The notes under the pieces are model-generated. The model saw only the letters and a program-made list of their open reading frames with translations, did no database searches and was not told the origin of the DNA. A stretch of DNA of 64,000 nucleotides, taken from the NCBI GenBank assembly GCA_964463485.1, contig CAYXDO010000052.1:1-64000 (forward strand), given 5' to 3'. Within the stretch, counting starts at the first letter, position 1. Each line of letters opens with the position of its first letter. Made by a program: the position numbers and the translations under genes. Of the stretch, positions 17,915 through 27,086 are shown piece by piece. The DNA comes from CAYXDO01 sp964463485 (GTDB lineage Bacteria > Myxococcota > Kuafuiibacteriia > Kuafuiibacteriales > Kuafuiibacteriaceae).

Positions 17915-18472
17915 TCAGCCGCCGCCTTCGGCAGCTTCCGCGGTCGCGCCTTTGGTCAAGACCGCGTAGTTGAACGCGCCATAACCGGCCTCGGCCGAAG
18001 CCATCATGACTTTGCGCACGAGCTTGAAGTCCACGTCCTTGTCGCAGTTGATGATGATCTGACCTTTGAACGGCTCGCCGGGGTGCATCATCTCGTCGAC
18101 TTTTCGCATCTCCTGAAGCTTGTCGGTCAACGCAGGAACCCGGAGGTCCGGGTCACGCAAGATCTCTTCGGAGTCTCCGACTCGGAACCCTTCGACCGCG
18201 ACGGTCTGAGGCGAGATCTGGATGATCGGCGCTCGCTCGATCTCGCTGACGGACTTGGCCTTCGGGAGCTTGATCTCCTTGGAGATACTCACGAGCTGAC
18301 CGTTCGCGGAGAAGTTCATGATGAGAAACACGACCAAGATGACGAACATGTCGATGAGTGGCGTCAAGAGAAGGTCGGAGCTGCTCTTGCGAGCGTGGCC
18401 GCCTTTTTCGAGCGCGTGGCTGTCTTGCAGCCACGGCGCGAAGGGACGCTTTCCTGGTTTTTTGATGGGCAT
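17915..18472 (-). CDS. ExbD/TolR-type motor subunit (second copy)
   Basis: 185 residues: cytoplasmic N-terminus, one membrane helix with the proton-path Asp (LLTPLIDMFVILVVFLIMNF, D41), then a periplasmic domain (IIINCDKDVDFKLVRKVMMA) that follows the ExbD fold. It is the last gene of a TolQ-TolR-TolR operon read from 19636 down. The Gly-rich C-terminal end is short. In Myxococcus the gliding motor AglR-AglQ-AglS has the same one-plus-two composition, but Tol and Exb systems with two TolR genes are also common, so the cargo is unknown. Confidence 0.85.
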   Translation of the reverse strand: MPIKKPGKRPFAPWLQDSHALEKGGHARKSSSDLLLTPLIDMFVILVVFLIMNFSANGQLVSISKEIKLPKAKSVSEIERAPIIQISPQTVAVEGFRVGDSEEILRDPDLRVPALTDKLQEMRKVDEMMHPGEPFKGQIIINCDKDVDFKLVRKVMMASAEAGYGAFNYAVLTKGATAEAAEGGG

Positions 18473-18484
18473 GCTCGTCCCTCC

Positions 18485-18967
18485 TCAGGTGTCGACGCCG
18501 GCGACCGAGATTCCGGTGAGCTTCTGCTCCAACGCCACGTCCATGACCCGAATGAGCTCCTCGTAAGGAACTTTGTCTTCACAAGTCACTTGGATGTCGT
18601 TGTTGTCCGGAGCCTCTGCCTTGATCATCTTGAGTTGTTCGGCCAACCCGACCTCGTCGTACGTATCGCCCTTCTTCTCGATCTCTTTTCGGACCGCGCC
18701 TTTGGTCGACACCGAGTAGCCCGAAGCCTTCACCAGCACGGTGAGGTTGAGCTTCTCTTCGTCTGGCGGCGGCGGTGGCTCGTCCTCGGACGGAAGGTTC
18801 GGCGTCTGTTTGACGTCGATCTTCGCGATCTGAGTCCACACCGCGGTCATCAAGAGAAACGAGATCAACACGCTGAGCAGATCGATGAACGGGACCAGGT
18901 TGAGCTGGAAATCGACCGACTTTTTGCCTCCCCCTCCTGAGGGTTCTGGCATTGATGCGCCGGCCAC
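18485..18967 (-). CDS. ExbD/TolR-type motor subunit (first copy)
   Basis: 160 residues. Membrane helix LVPFIDLLSVLISFLLMTAV with the conserved Asp (D29), then a Pro-rich spacer (DEPPPPPDEEK) and a periplasmic ExbD domain with NDIQVTCEDKVPYEELIRVM. It starts 3 bases after the TolQ-like gene ends and stops 12 bases before the next TolR gene starts. The two TolR proteins differ clearly, so they are not a recent duplication and probably form a mixed dimer in the motor. Confidence 0.85.
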   Translation of the reverse strand: MAGASMPEPSGGGGKKSVDFQLNLVPFIDLLSVLISFLLMTAVWTQIAKIDVKQTPNLPSEDEPPPPPDEEKLNLTVLVKASGYSVSTKGAVRKEIEKKGDTYDEVGLAEQLKMIKAEAPDNNDIQVTCEDKVPYEELIRVMDVALEQKLTGISVAGVDT

Positions 18968-18970
18968 GAA

Positions 18971-19636
18971 TCAGTCCTCGCGGCCCGCGCCGAGCGTCGA
19001 CAGGTCGAGCTTGTCACGGTTGGTCACGATCAGGTTGATGACGGCCACCGAGGCCTCGTTGATGTCGTCGGACAGCTTCTGCGACTTGCCCTGGACGATG
19101 CCATAGAACACCAGGCCTGGGATGGCCGTGATCAGTCCGAACGCCGTGCAGTTCATGGCTTCGGCGATGCCTTTGGCGAGCAGCGTCGCCTTCTCGGCCG
19201 GGTCGGCAGTCGCCACCGCGCCGAAGCAGGTGATCAGACCAGAGATCGTTCCGAGGAGGCCGGCGAGCATCGCGACGTTCGCGAGCATGGCGAGGTACGC
19301 GGTGCGCTTGTCGATGAGTGGGATTTCGCGGAGCGAAGCCTCATCCATGGCGGCCTGAACCTCGGCATCCGATTTGTTCACCTTCACGAGCCCGGCCTTG
19401 ATGATGTTCGAGAGCGGGGTGGGGTTCTGGCTGCAGAGGGCGAGGGCCTTGCCGACGTTTCCAGCGAGGATGTACTTGCGCATCTGCTGAACGAACGCAT
19501 CTTTTTCGATCGAGGCCTTGAAGAAGGTGAAGTAGATCCGCTCGAACGCAATCGAGAGGATGAAGCAGAGGCACACGGTGATTGGGTACATGCCCCAGCC
19601 ACCTTCTTGGTATCGCAGAGCAATCGCTTCGAACAT
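18971..19636 (-). CDS. MotA/TolQ/ExbB proton-channel protein
   Basis: 221 residues from the ATG at 19636, which has an AGGAGA ribosome site seven bases upstream. The frame is open to 19870 but the extension is low-complexity. Helix 1 is ITVCLCFILSIAFERIYFTF, helices 2 and 3 carry AMLANVAMLAGLLGTISGLI and MNCTAFGLITAIPGLVFYGI, the TolQ signature. Predicted stator for proton-driven work by the two following TolR genes. No TonB, Pal or TolB gene is in the window. Confidence 0.9.
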   Translation of the reverse strand: MFEAIALRYQEGGWGMYPITVCLCFILSIAFERIYFTFFKASIEKDAFVQQMRKYILAGNVGKALALCSQNPTPLSNIIKAGLVKVNKSDAEVQAAMDEASLREIPLIDKRTAYLAMLANVAMLAGLLGTISGLITCFGAVATADPAEKATLLAKGIAEAMNCTAFGLITAIPGLVFYGIVQGKSQKLSDDINEASVAVINLIVTNRDKLDLSTLGAGRED

Positions 19637-19743
19637 TTGATCATTCTCCTTTGTCGTCTCGGCCGAACGCGGCTTCGGCCGCTCGGCATTCCACTCGTTT
19701 TTCGTTGATTCGAGCTTTGGCCGATGGGCCTCGCCCGCAGGAC

Positions 19744-20235
19744 TCAGGCGGGTAGCGCGCTCCGGTGCACTCCGGAGCCGAAGAGCAAGAACGTCTGGTC
19801 TTTCGCTCGTCTTTTGGGTCGAGCGTTTTCGTGAGATGGGTCCCGACTGGGCTCGTCGTCGAGAGCCCATCTGAGTCTCTCCCGCGGCCCGAACGAGTCG
19901 GGAATGAGTACGTCGATCCGGGAGAGCTGGAACCGAGCGGGCAGGACGGCGAGGAAGGGTGCCGCCGCGAAGTCATCCGTCGAGCTCACCGGGAGGGGAA
20001 CGCGATCGAGCCTCGCCTCGAGCTCGGAGGCCATGACTTTGACGACCGGAAGCCGAAACTCATCGGCCTTGGGTTCGGGAGTGGGTCGAGCTTCCGCGAG
20101 CGTCGAGCCGAAGGCAGCGAGCGCGGAGATGACGAGCGCGGAGCTGGAGCGGGCCGTCCGAGTGAGTGCGGACCGGCCTCGTCTTCCTGCAATCAGGGGC
20201 CGAACGAGCGGCTCCACGAGCGCCGAGGAGATCAT
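19744..20235 (-). CDS. Exported protein of unknown function upstream of the TolQRR genes
   Basis: 163 residues. An Arg-rich N-terminus precedes a signal-like segment (SSALVISALAAFGSTLAEA), followed by about 110 residues with no recognised motif. Same strand and 107 bases upstream of the TolQ-like gene, so it may be the first gene of that operon. An overlapping forward frame is richer in Arg/Glu and looks like a shadow. Coding status is moderately certain. Confidence 0.5.
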   Translation of the reverse strand: MISSALVEPLVRPLIAGRRGRSALTRTARSSSALVISALAAFGSTLAEARPTPEPKADEFRLPVVKVMASELEARLDRVPLPVSSTDDFAAAPFLAVLPARFQLSRIDVLIPDSFGPRERLRWALDDEPSRDPSHENARPKRRAKDQTFLLFGSGVHRSALPA

Positions 20236-20306
20236 CGAGCGACGCCGAAGTTATCAGTCTCGAACCTCTGACGCATCCGACAACGGGGGGAGAGGTGGGA
20301 TGCGTT

Positions 20307-22205
20307 TTACGGCGCGTCGAAGACCTCGAGGCCGTTGTCCGGGCCGCCGGACAGGAAGAATCGGTAGGTCGATACCAGCGCGGTGCTTCGGTCCGGAGCG
20401 AGCGTCTGGTCTGTGTAGAAGCCGAAGCTCCCGACGTAGGGGTCTTCGTTGCCGCGCAGGGTGGTGGTGATCCAGTCGTTCGGGCCGCGCCTTCGCGCAT
20501 AACGAAGCTCTCCGAGGGTCGCGTCTTGGTAGGCGACACGAGCGACCGCGGAGCTATCGACGACCAACGCAATGTCTGCTCCGAGGAAGTGGGCGTCAGG
20601 TTGCGCAGAGAGTCCGGTCTCCACTTCTTCGGACACGATCGTGGTCAAGTCGTTCGTGAGCTGGCGGTACACGACGCTCCTCTTCGACGCGTTTTCGTAG
20701 GCCACGTGGACCTCGTCGCCAGGCGTGATGAAGAGCGATGAGAACGCGCCGGTCACGTCGGTGGTGCCGGTGCCGGGCCCATCGATCACGGTGACGGTGA
20801 GCGCGCCGGTGGTCGGGTCGGGGCCAGCGAAGCGAGCGATCTTGAAGTTCTGCTCGATGCGGTCGTGGTAGCCGATCCACACCGATCCGTCCGAGCTCGT
20901 AGCGATCGACGTGAAGACGCCTCGCGCGTTCGGAACGTCTCGATAAACAGGTGTCGAGAGGATCGAAGTACAGGCGCCGTCCAAGCAGCGCTCACCCGAG
21001 CCGCAGGCGCTACAGCGAGAGGGATCCGGAGCGAGGCACGCGTGGTCTCGAGCGCGGCAGACTTCGTTGGGATCGCACGCGTCCTCGCATCCGAGCGCGG
21101 TCACGTCGAGGGACTCGACGTCGCGGATCACGAAGTCGCTGGCGGAGGTCGGCGCGCTGGTCGTGGCGATCGCGACGCGCAGCGTCGACACTCGCGTGCC
21201 GTCTTGTCGAGTCTCGCGAGCGGAAAGGTAAGCGATGCGCGGGACGTTGGCGCTGAGGGCGATGCTCGCGTAGAGGCCGGAGGTTCCGCGATCGTCGACC
21301 GCGAACGCGAGCCAGCCGTTGGCGGACTGCGTGGCGTACTTGAGCGATCCGTGGGTCACGTCGTGGTAGGCGACATGAGGCCGCGCGGTCGAATCGACCG
21401 CGACGTCGGTGTACTTGCCGACGTCGTCACCAGGGTCGGAGTTCCCGGCTCGTGGTCCATCGAGATCGCCCGTGATGGACGTCGTCGACGAAGGCACGCC
21501 GTCCACGAACTCCCAGTCGACGTCGCCGCTCGTTTGTACGATCCCGAACATCAAGTCGCCGTAGGTCAGGTTGTAGGCGGTGGCGACCGCGCTCAGGCCG
21601 TCGTGTGCGAGCGCTGAGTGCAGGCCGATGTCGCCCGCTGGCAGCGGCGGCAGCACCTCGCAGCGGCAGGTCTCTCCGAGGAGCTCACACTGGGCGAGGT
21701 CCCAAGCGCCGCTCGAAGTCACAGACAGGAACTGGCCGAGCGGACATGCCAGACCCATACACAACGGAGGGAGCTCCTGGCAGGAATCCGTTGGGACACA
21801 GCACCCTTGGCCATCGGGACAACCTCCGTCGCAAGGTGCTCCGCAGATGCAGCCGCCGGCCGAGCACGTCGCGATCTCGAGGTTCATGCGGCACTCGTCA
21901 GCGATCGCCGAGCATTCCTCGTCGGCTTGACAGCGCTCGAACTCGCAGTCGAGGAAGCCGTCCCCGTCGACGTCGGCGCAAATTTGGCCCATCTGGGGGC
22001 ACGGTCGATCGGGGGCGCAGGCGTCTTTCGGATAGCAGAGGCCGATCGAGACATTACATGCGTTGCGTGACGGACAGTCCTCGTCCTTCAAGCAGCGGCC
22101 CGGACCTGCGTCACCCTGGGGCGTGAGCGTCGTTTCTTCACAGCTACACCCACCGGCAGAGAGCCAAAGCCCGATGAAGACCGGGCCGACGGAGGAGAAG
22201 CGCAT
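20307..22205 (-). CDS. Cys-rich lipoprotein with propeller-like C-terminal part
   Basis: 632 residues from the ATG at 22205, which gives a signal peptide and lipobox (LWLSAGGC). The frame stays open to 22709, but that part is only the antisense of pilT. The N-terminal 190 residues hold about 30 Cys in EGF-like or DUF4215-like spacing (KDEDCPSRNACNVSIGLCYP, CGAPCDGGCPDGQGCC). The rest is built of repeated HVAYHDVTHGSLKYA / VHVAYENASKRSVVY / RVAYQDATLGELRYA segments, a blade-like repeat seen in secreted propellers. A second Cys-rich insert is near residue 420. It is divergent from pilT at 22266 with 60 bases between them. Surface-exposed; ligand unknown. Confidence 0.8.
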   Translation of the reverse strand: MRFSSVGPVFIGLWLSAGGCSCEETTLTPQGDAGPGRCLKDEDCPSRNACNVSIGLCYPKDACAPDRPCPQMGQICADVDGDGFLDCEFERCQADEECSAIADECRMNLEIATCSAGGCICGAPCDGGCPDGQGCCVPTDSCQELPPLCMGLACPLGQFLSVTSSGAWDLAQCELLGETCRCEVLPPLPAGDIGLHSALAHDGLSAVATAYNLTYGDLMFGIVQTSGDVDWEFVDGVPSSTTSITGDLDGPRAGNSDPGDDVGKYTDVAVDSTARPHVAYHDVTHGSLKYATQSANGWLAFAVDDRGTSGLYASIALSANVPRIAYLSARETRQDGTRVSTLRVAIATTSAPTSASDFVIRDVESLDVTALGCEDACDPNEVCRARDHACLAPDPSRCSACGSGERCLDGACTSILSTPVYRDVPNARGVFTSIATSSDGSVWIGYHDRIEQNFKIARFAGPDPTTGALTVTVIDGPGTGTTDVTGAFSSLFITPGDEVHVAYENASKRSVVYRQLTNDLTTIVSEEVETGLSAQPDAHFLGADIALVVDSSAVARVAYQDATLGELRYARRRGPNDWITTTLRGNEDPYVGSFGFYTDQTLAPDRSTALVSTYRFFLSGGPDNGLEVFDAP

Positions 22206-22265
22206 CCGCACTCCACCGCGGTACACCTCTATTCGGCCTGGAATCAACCCTTCTGGCGAGATCGC

Positions 22266-23411
22266 ATGGACGTCCTTCTTGGGGGGGACCTTGACGGCGC
22301 GCCTGGAGGACTGGGATGGAAAGACGTGGATACCAGCGTCTTCGACAAGTTTCTCGCCGCCGCGATCAAAGCCGGCGCCTCCGACATCCACATGAAGTGT
22401 GACGCCCAGCCGAGTCTGCGAGTCCACGGCGTGCTCAAGGAGGTGAAGCTCGAGGCGATCGACGAAGCGAGCATGAACCGCTTGGTGATCTACATCCTCG
22501 AACGCAACGGGCTCACCGAGGTCGCGTCGAACATCAAGCGACTCCGCGAGTACGACACGAGCTACGAGATCCGCGGGGTCGGGCGCTTCCGCGTCAACAT
22601 CCTCAAGTCCAAAGGCAAGTACGGCCTCGTCCTGCGAATCATCCCGCAGAAGGTCCCCACGCTCGACGAGCTCAAGATGCCCGCCGTCATCAAGCAGCTC
22701 TCGCATCAAGAACGCGGGTGCGTGCTGGTCACGGGCGTCACCGGGTCAGGCAAGTCGACGACCCTGGCCGCGATGATCAACGAGGTGAACTCGACGCTGC
22801 GCAAGCACATCGTCACGATCGAAGATCCGATCGAATTTTTGCACGAGGACAAGATGAGCCGCGTGACGCAGAGGGAGATCGGAGCGGACACGGAGTCCTT
22901 CGAGCTCGCCCTGCGCGCCGCGCTTCGCCAAGACCCTGACGTGATCCTCGTCGGCGAGATGCGCGACCGCATCACGATCGACACCGGCCTCAAGGCCGCG
23001 GAGACCGGGCACCTCGTGTTCTCCACCGTGCACACGACCGACGCGCCCAAGACGATTGGTCGTATCCTCGACGTGTTCCCGGGAGACGAACAGAAACCGC
23101 TCCGCATCCGCCTCGCCGAAAACCTCAAGGGCACGGTCTCGCAGCGCCTGCTTCGCACCGCGGACGGCAAGAGCCGTGTGGTCGCGATGGAGGTGATGGT
23201 GGTGACGATGACGGTCGCAGAGCTCATCAAAGACGAGTCGCGGACGCACGAGATGCACGAGTACATGGAGAAGGGTCGGCAGCATTACGGAAGTCAGACT
23301 TTCGACCAGCACTTGATCGAGCTATACCAAGCAGGGACGATCACCTTCGAAACGGCAAAGGCCGCGGCATCGAATCCCTCGGACTTCGAACGCGCGTTGT
23401 ACGTCTCGTAG
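22266..23411 (+). CDS. pilT: PilT-family retraction ATPase (paralogue 2)
   Basis: 381 residues, longer than usual by a short N-terminal extension (about 22 residues). PAS-like part (GASDIHMKCDAQPSLRVHG), Walker A GVTGSGKST (157-165), Asp box HIVTIEDPIEFLH, Walker B DVILVGEMRD, His box TGHLVFSTVHTTDA. All motor motifs are present. About 60% of aligned positions look the same as in the copy at 5153-6229. The gene is followed by a REC-EAL regulator, which may tie retraction to c-di-GMP. No pilus assembly genes are adjacent. Confidence 0.9.
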   Translation: MDVLLGGDLDGAPGGLGWKDVDTSVFDKFLAAAIKAGASDIHMKCDAQPSLRVHGVLKEVKLEAIDEASMNRLVIYILERNGLTEVASNIKRLREYDTSYEIRGVGRFRVNILKSKGKYGLVLRIIPQKVPTLDELKMPAVIKQLSHQERGCVLVTGVTGSGKSTTLAAMINEVNSTLRKHIVTIEDPIEFLHEDKMSRVTQREIGADTESFELALRAALRQDPDVILVGEMRDRITIDTGLKAAETGHLVFSTVHTTDAPKTIGRILDVFPGDEQKPLRIRLAENLKGTVSQRLLRTADGKSRVVAMEVMVVTMTVAELIKDESRTHEMHEYMEKGRQHYGSQTFDQHLIELYQAGTITFETAKAAASNPSDFERALYVS

Positions 23412-23458
23412 GGCAGCGGAAAGGTCTCGTAAGGTCTCGTAAGAAACGTCTCGTAAGA
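23403..23458. repeat. Short GGTCTCGTAA repeats between pilT and the REC-EAL gene
   Basis: GTCTCGTA(A/G) occurs four times in 56 bases, the first copy containing the pilT stop codon. It is probably slippage of the gene end. No ribosome site is evident before the next ATG. Confidence 0.5.
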
Positions 23459-24679
23459 ATGGCAGACCACGGAACACCGATAGCGCGAACCGGCAGCGAC
23501 GCCACCAGGCCGGCCAACGGCCGGGGCCGGGTGTTGGTCGTCGATGACGATGAGCTCATGCTTCGCACCATTCGCAGAGTCCTCGAACGAATGGGCTTCG
23601 TGGTGGACACCGTGTCGAGCGGGGAAGGAGCACGGGGTTGCCTAGCGGCTCAGCGCTACGACGTCGTCGTCAGCGACATTTCGATGCCCGGGATGGATGG
23701 GATCCAGCTCCTGAGATCGGTGCGCCAAGAGGATCTCGACGTCCCCGTCGTGATGGTCACGGGTCAGCCTACGATGGAGACCGCGGTGCAGGCGCTCGAA
23801 CACGGCGCGCTCCATTACCTCACCAAACCTCTCGACCTGCACGAGCTCGAGCGAACGCTCGATCGCGGCGTACGACTTCACCAGGTCGCGCGCATGAAGC
23901 GCGAGGCCTTCGAGCTGCTCGGAGGAGAGGCGAAGCTCGCGGGCGATCGCGCGGGCCTCGAGGCGAGCTTCGAGCGCGCGATGGATGGACTCTGGATCGC
24001 CTACCAGCCCATCGTTCGATCCGCGGACGGCACGATCTTCGGCTACGAAGCGCTGATGCGAAGCCAGGAGCCTTCGCTCTCGAGCCCTCCGCTCGTGTTG
24101 GATGCGGCCGAGCGATTGAAAAAGCTCCCCGAGCTTGGGCGGATCATCCGTGAGCGCGCGGCGGATCCTTTCGGCGGACCTGCGAGACCGGACAACCTCT
24201 TCGTGAATCTGCACCCGCGCGATCTCGAAGACGACGCTCTCCTCGATCCAGGCGCGCCGCTCGTCCGAGTCGCCAAGCACATCATCTTCGAAATCACCGA
24301 GCGAGCGTCCGTAGACCACGTCCTCGACCTCCGAGAGCGAGTGGCTACTCTGCGAGCCGTTGGCTACCGCATCGCGGTGGACGACCTCGGCGCAGGCTAC
24401 GCCGGGCTGACCACGTTCGCGCACCTCGAGCCCGACTTCGTCAAGCTCGACATGTCGCTCGTGCGCGACGTCGAAAAGAACGGGACCAAACGAAAACTGA
24501 TCGGATCGATGGCCAGAGTCTCCAAGGAGCTCGGCATGATGGTCGTCGCCGAAGGCATCGAGTCCGTGGCCGAAAGGGACGTACTCATCGACCTCGGTTG
24601 TGATTTGCTCCAGGGATATTTGTTGGCCAAGCCAGGAAAGCCGTTCCCCAACGTGAATTGGCCTCCGCGCGGCGGCTGA
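23459..24679 (+). CDS. Response regulator with c-di-GMP phosphodiesterase (REC-EAL)
   Basis: 406 residues. Receiver domain (about 23-140): VLVVDDDELM, phospho-acceptor D73 in VSDISMPGMDG, and the Lys of YLTKPLD (K123). A linker leads to an EAL domain (about 165-400): GYEALMR, FVNLHP, IIFEITERA, AVDDLGAGYAGL (in place of DDFGTGYSS), DFVKLDMSLV, VVAEGIES and GCDLLQGYLLAKP. The metal and substrate residues expected of an active enzyme (E of EAL, N, E, DD, K, E, Q) are present. Phosphorylation should control hydrolysis of c-di-GMP. Same strand as pilT, 47 bases apart. Confidence 0.9.
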   Translation: MADHGTPIARTGSDATRPANGRGRVLVVDDDELMLRTIRRVLERMGFVVDTVSSGEGARGCLAAQRYDVVVSDISMPGMDGIQLLRSVRQEDLDVPVVMVTGQPTMETAVQALEHGALHYLTKPLDLHELERTLDRGVRLHQVARMKREAFELLGGEAKLAGDRAGLEASFERAMDGLWIAYQPIVRSADGTIFGYEALMRSQEPSLSSPPLVLDAAERLKKLPELGRIIRERAADPFGGPARPDNLFVNLHPRDLEDDALLDPGAPLVRVAKHIIFEITERASVDHVLDLRERVATLRAVGYRIAVDDLGAGYAGLTTFAHLEPDFVKLDMSLVRDVEKNGTKRKLIGSMARVSKELGMMVVAEGIESVAERDVLIDLGCDLLQGYLLAKPGKPFPNVNWPPRGG

Positions 24680-24732
24680 GGACAGGGACAGGTACCCTAT
24701 CCAGGGGTCGAACTTCGGGGTCGAACCCAGCC

Positions 24733-25152
24733 CTACTTCTTCTGTTGGGGGTCGGCGCGATGCAACATCACGAGGGTTCGGCTGCCGCCTTCCGTAATCA
24801 CTACGCCCGCGGCCATTTTCGTCGGGTCGACCGGGTGGGCCTTCAGGTACTTGTCCCACTCCACGTTTCCGTTGGTCCACTCCGCGACGTCGCGTGCAGA
24901 CTCCGGGCCCTGCCACTCCGGGCCGAGCTTTCTCAGCTCGGCGGCGTACCACTTGTTCACGATCTCGAAGTTGTCGGGCGTCGAGAGCTCGGCCTGGTAC
25001 ATTTTCATGCCCTTGGTCTCGTGAAAGTCTCGCGGCATGTACCCAGATCCGGGGTAGCGCGGCAAATTGACTCCGAAGGTACCCTCGCGCTTCTTGCAGG
25101 CTGCGAGGAGAGCCGCTGCAACGGCGGCCAGGATGAGTGTTCGGCGGATCAA
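24733..25152 (-). CDS. Small lipoprotein of unknown function
   Basis: 139 residues with a clear signal peptide and lipobox (ILAAVAAALLAACKK). The mature part has LPRYPGSGYMPRDFHETKGM and a Trp-rich middle. Its start overlaps the stop of the PEGA gene by 4 bases (ATGA at 25149-25152), so it is translationally coupled as the last gene of the operon that begins at 32184. Not recognised. Confidence 0.75.
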   Translation of the reverse strand: MIRRTLILAAVAAALLAACKKREGTFGVNLPRYPGSGYMPRDFHETKGMKMYQAELSTPDNFEIVNKWYAAELRKLGPEWQGPESARDVAEWTNGNVEWDKYLKAHPVDPTKMAAGVVITEGGSRTLVMLHRADPQQKK

Positions 25153-27053
25153 GGTGTGATCTTTTTGAGGTCGGCGCTCACTTTGACGGACTCACCCGCC
25201 GGAGCGGAGACGTCTTTGACGAAATCTTCGTATCCCTCGCGGAACACGCGTACGGTGTGGCTTCCTGCGTCTACTTCGATGGGTCCGAGCGGAGCGTATC
25301 CGACGCGCTTTCCATCGATTTGCACTTCTGCGCCCGCGGGGTCGCTGTCGATCGAGAGTTGAGCTTTCGCGGCGGCGGCGGGCGCCGGGGACTCACCGGT
25401 CGGTTCGGTGGGAGCGCGGTCGGAGACCCATCCCTTGGGTCGCGGATCGAGCTCGACTCGAAGGCGCGCCGAAAGTCTCGCCGAAAGTAAGTGTTGCTGA
25501 GGCAGAAATCCAGGAGCCGAAACGTCGACCACGTGGTCGCCGTCCGAGCGTGGCACGCGGGCCTCGTTGCCACTCACGAGTTGGCCGTCGATCGAGACGG
25601 TCGCCTCTGCCGGAGTCACTTCGAAACGGAAAGTCACGAGATCGGTCGGATCGACCTTGGCCTCGGTGGGTCGTGGTCGCGCAGGGGCTTTGGGAGCGAC
25701 TGGGCGAGCCACGGGTTCGGCGGGTAGCGTCGGAGCCGGAGGCGGGGTCGGCGCCGGAGCAGGATTAGGAGTAGGAGTGGGCTTGGCTGGCTCCGCTCCC
25801 TCGACCGGCGCTGGAGGCGTTGGCGGAGTGGGTGCCGGCGTCGTCGCAGGTGTTGCTGGTGGGTTTGGATCGGCCACCTGCACGGGTTGCACGACGAACT
25901 GGTCGGCCTTGCCTCGGGACATCAAGCCGATCGCGGCGATTAGGAGAACCACGGCAGCGGCTGCGATTGCGGGGACAGGTACGCCTTTTTTCTGCGGCGG
26001 CGGGGGAGCTGGCGGTGGCGGGATCGGCGCGTCGGGCTCCTTGAGGTTCGTTCGGCCGGCGGACTGCTCCTCTTTCTTGGTCTCTCTGGCGCGCTCGAGG
26101 ACTTTGGAAGCGCGGACCACTTGGGTATCAAGCGGGGTCTGCTCGAATTTCGGCGGCGGCGGCTGGCTCGGCGCTTTCGGCTGGGCGGGCGTCTGAGGCG
26201 GGCTCGGCTGCTCCGGTTCGGAAGGACGGGTGACGTCTTGCGAGGGCGAGGTGGCGGCGACGACGGGTACCGGTGCGGGCGCGACTGGTGGTGGGGCGAC
26301 CGGTGGCGGGGCGACTGGCGGAGGAGCGACCGGCGGAGGAGCGACCGGCGGAGGAGCGGGCCGCGCAATGGGTGTCGCAGGCCGAGGGGACGCGACTGGG
26401 GGCGTGTGGGGCTGGATGGGCGGGGCTGGAGCAGCGGGCACGGAAGGCGCTCGTACCGGAGCTGACGGTGCCCTCTGGCGGCTGGCTGCGGGCATGTCGA
26501 CGACCGTCGGCGCCACCGGGACGGCCGGAGCCGCGACGGGTGGCGGCGTCGGGACCGGCGCGTTTGGGATCGGAGGCAAGTCTCCTGGAAGTGCGAAATC
26601 CAACGACGGACCGCCACCTGCTTCGAAGTCGAACGGGTTGAGCGGCGCGATTCCCGAGTCCCCTTCGAAGCCGAGCAGCTTTCCCAAGTCACTCGCGTTT
26701 CGCGGCGCGACCGGTTGAGTTCCCCGGAAGGCCACGCCCGAGGCGGGCGGCGCCGCGGGGGGCGCGGGCGCCGACGCCCCGAGCGTCGAAAGGTCGGGGA
26801 GATTGCCGCCGAACGTCGGCAACGTCGGCTCACCGGGACCACGCGACGCTGGGTCTTTGGAGAGCTCGGCCTCGAGGTCGTCGAAGACTGCCGTGGGTGC
26901 TGGTGCGCGGGCGGGGCGCGAAGTGCCCGGCCGCAGGTCCGTCACCAGCCGGTTCAGCGTGCTCTTCGTTGGTGGGACGGCCGCGCGTCCCAGCGCTTGC
27001 GCGGAGATTCCGCGCGCCGGAGGGGGATTTTTCGGTCGTCCCTGGTCCGACAT
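25149..27053 (-). CDS. Pro-rich membrane protein with two C-terminal PEGA domains
   Basis: 634 residues. A cytoplasmic N-terminal half is rich in Pro/Ala with repeats of PPPVA (nt 26278-26360). One helix at about 358-378 (VPAIAAAAVVLLIAAIGLMS) is followed by a second Pro-rich linker that would span the envelope. Two PEGA domains close the protein (FRFEVTPAEATVSIDGQLV and AQLSIDSDPAGAEVQIDGKR). PEGA domains bind cell-surface or envelope partners. Placed after the rhodanese gene by 33 bases. The N-terminal segment FDDLEAELSKDP may be a docking motif for a kinase; this is inference. Confidence 0.8.
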   Translation of the reverse strand: MSDQGRPKNPPPARGISAQALGRAAVPPTKSTLNRLVTDLRPGTSRPARAPAPTAVFDDLEAELSKDPASRGPGEPTLPTFGGNLPDLSTLGASAPAPPAAPPASGVAFRGTQPVAPRNASDLGKLLGFEGDSGIAPLNPFDFEAGGGPSLDFALPGDLPPIPNAPVPTPPPVAAPAVPVAPTVVDMPAASRQRAPSAPVRAPSVPAAPAPPIQPHTPPVASPRPATPIARPAPPPVAPPPVAPPPVAPPPVAPPPVAPAPVPVVAATSPSQDVTRPSEPEQPSPPQTPAQPKAPSQPPPPKFEQTPLDTQVVRASKVLERARETKKEEQSAGRTNLKEPDAPIPPPPAPPPPQKKGVPVPAIAAAAVVLLIAAIGLMSRGKADQFVVQPVQVADPNPPATPATTPAPTPPTPPAPVEGAEPAKPTPTPNPAPAPTPPPAPTLPAEPVARPVAPKAPARPRPTEAKVDPTDLVTFRFEVTPAEATVSIDGQLVSGNEARVPRSDGDHVVDVSAPGFLPQQHLLSARLSARLRVELDPRPKGWVSDRAPTEPTGESPAPAAAAKAQLSIDSDPAGAEVQIDGKRVGYAPLGPIEVDAGSHTVRVFREGYEDFVKDVSAPAGESVKVSADLKKITP

Positions 27054-27086
27054 CGGGGCCGCGATTCTAACACGCTTCGCGGTCCG

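Noticed and set aside
22206..22709. N-terminal extension of the Cys-rich lipoprotein frame
   Set aside because: It is antisense to pilT and would bury the clear lipoprotein signal at 22205.
23642..24952. 436-codon minus-strand frame
   Set aside because: Antisense to the REC-EAL gene.
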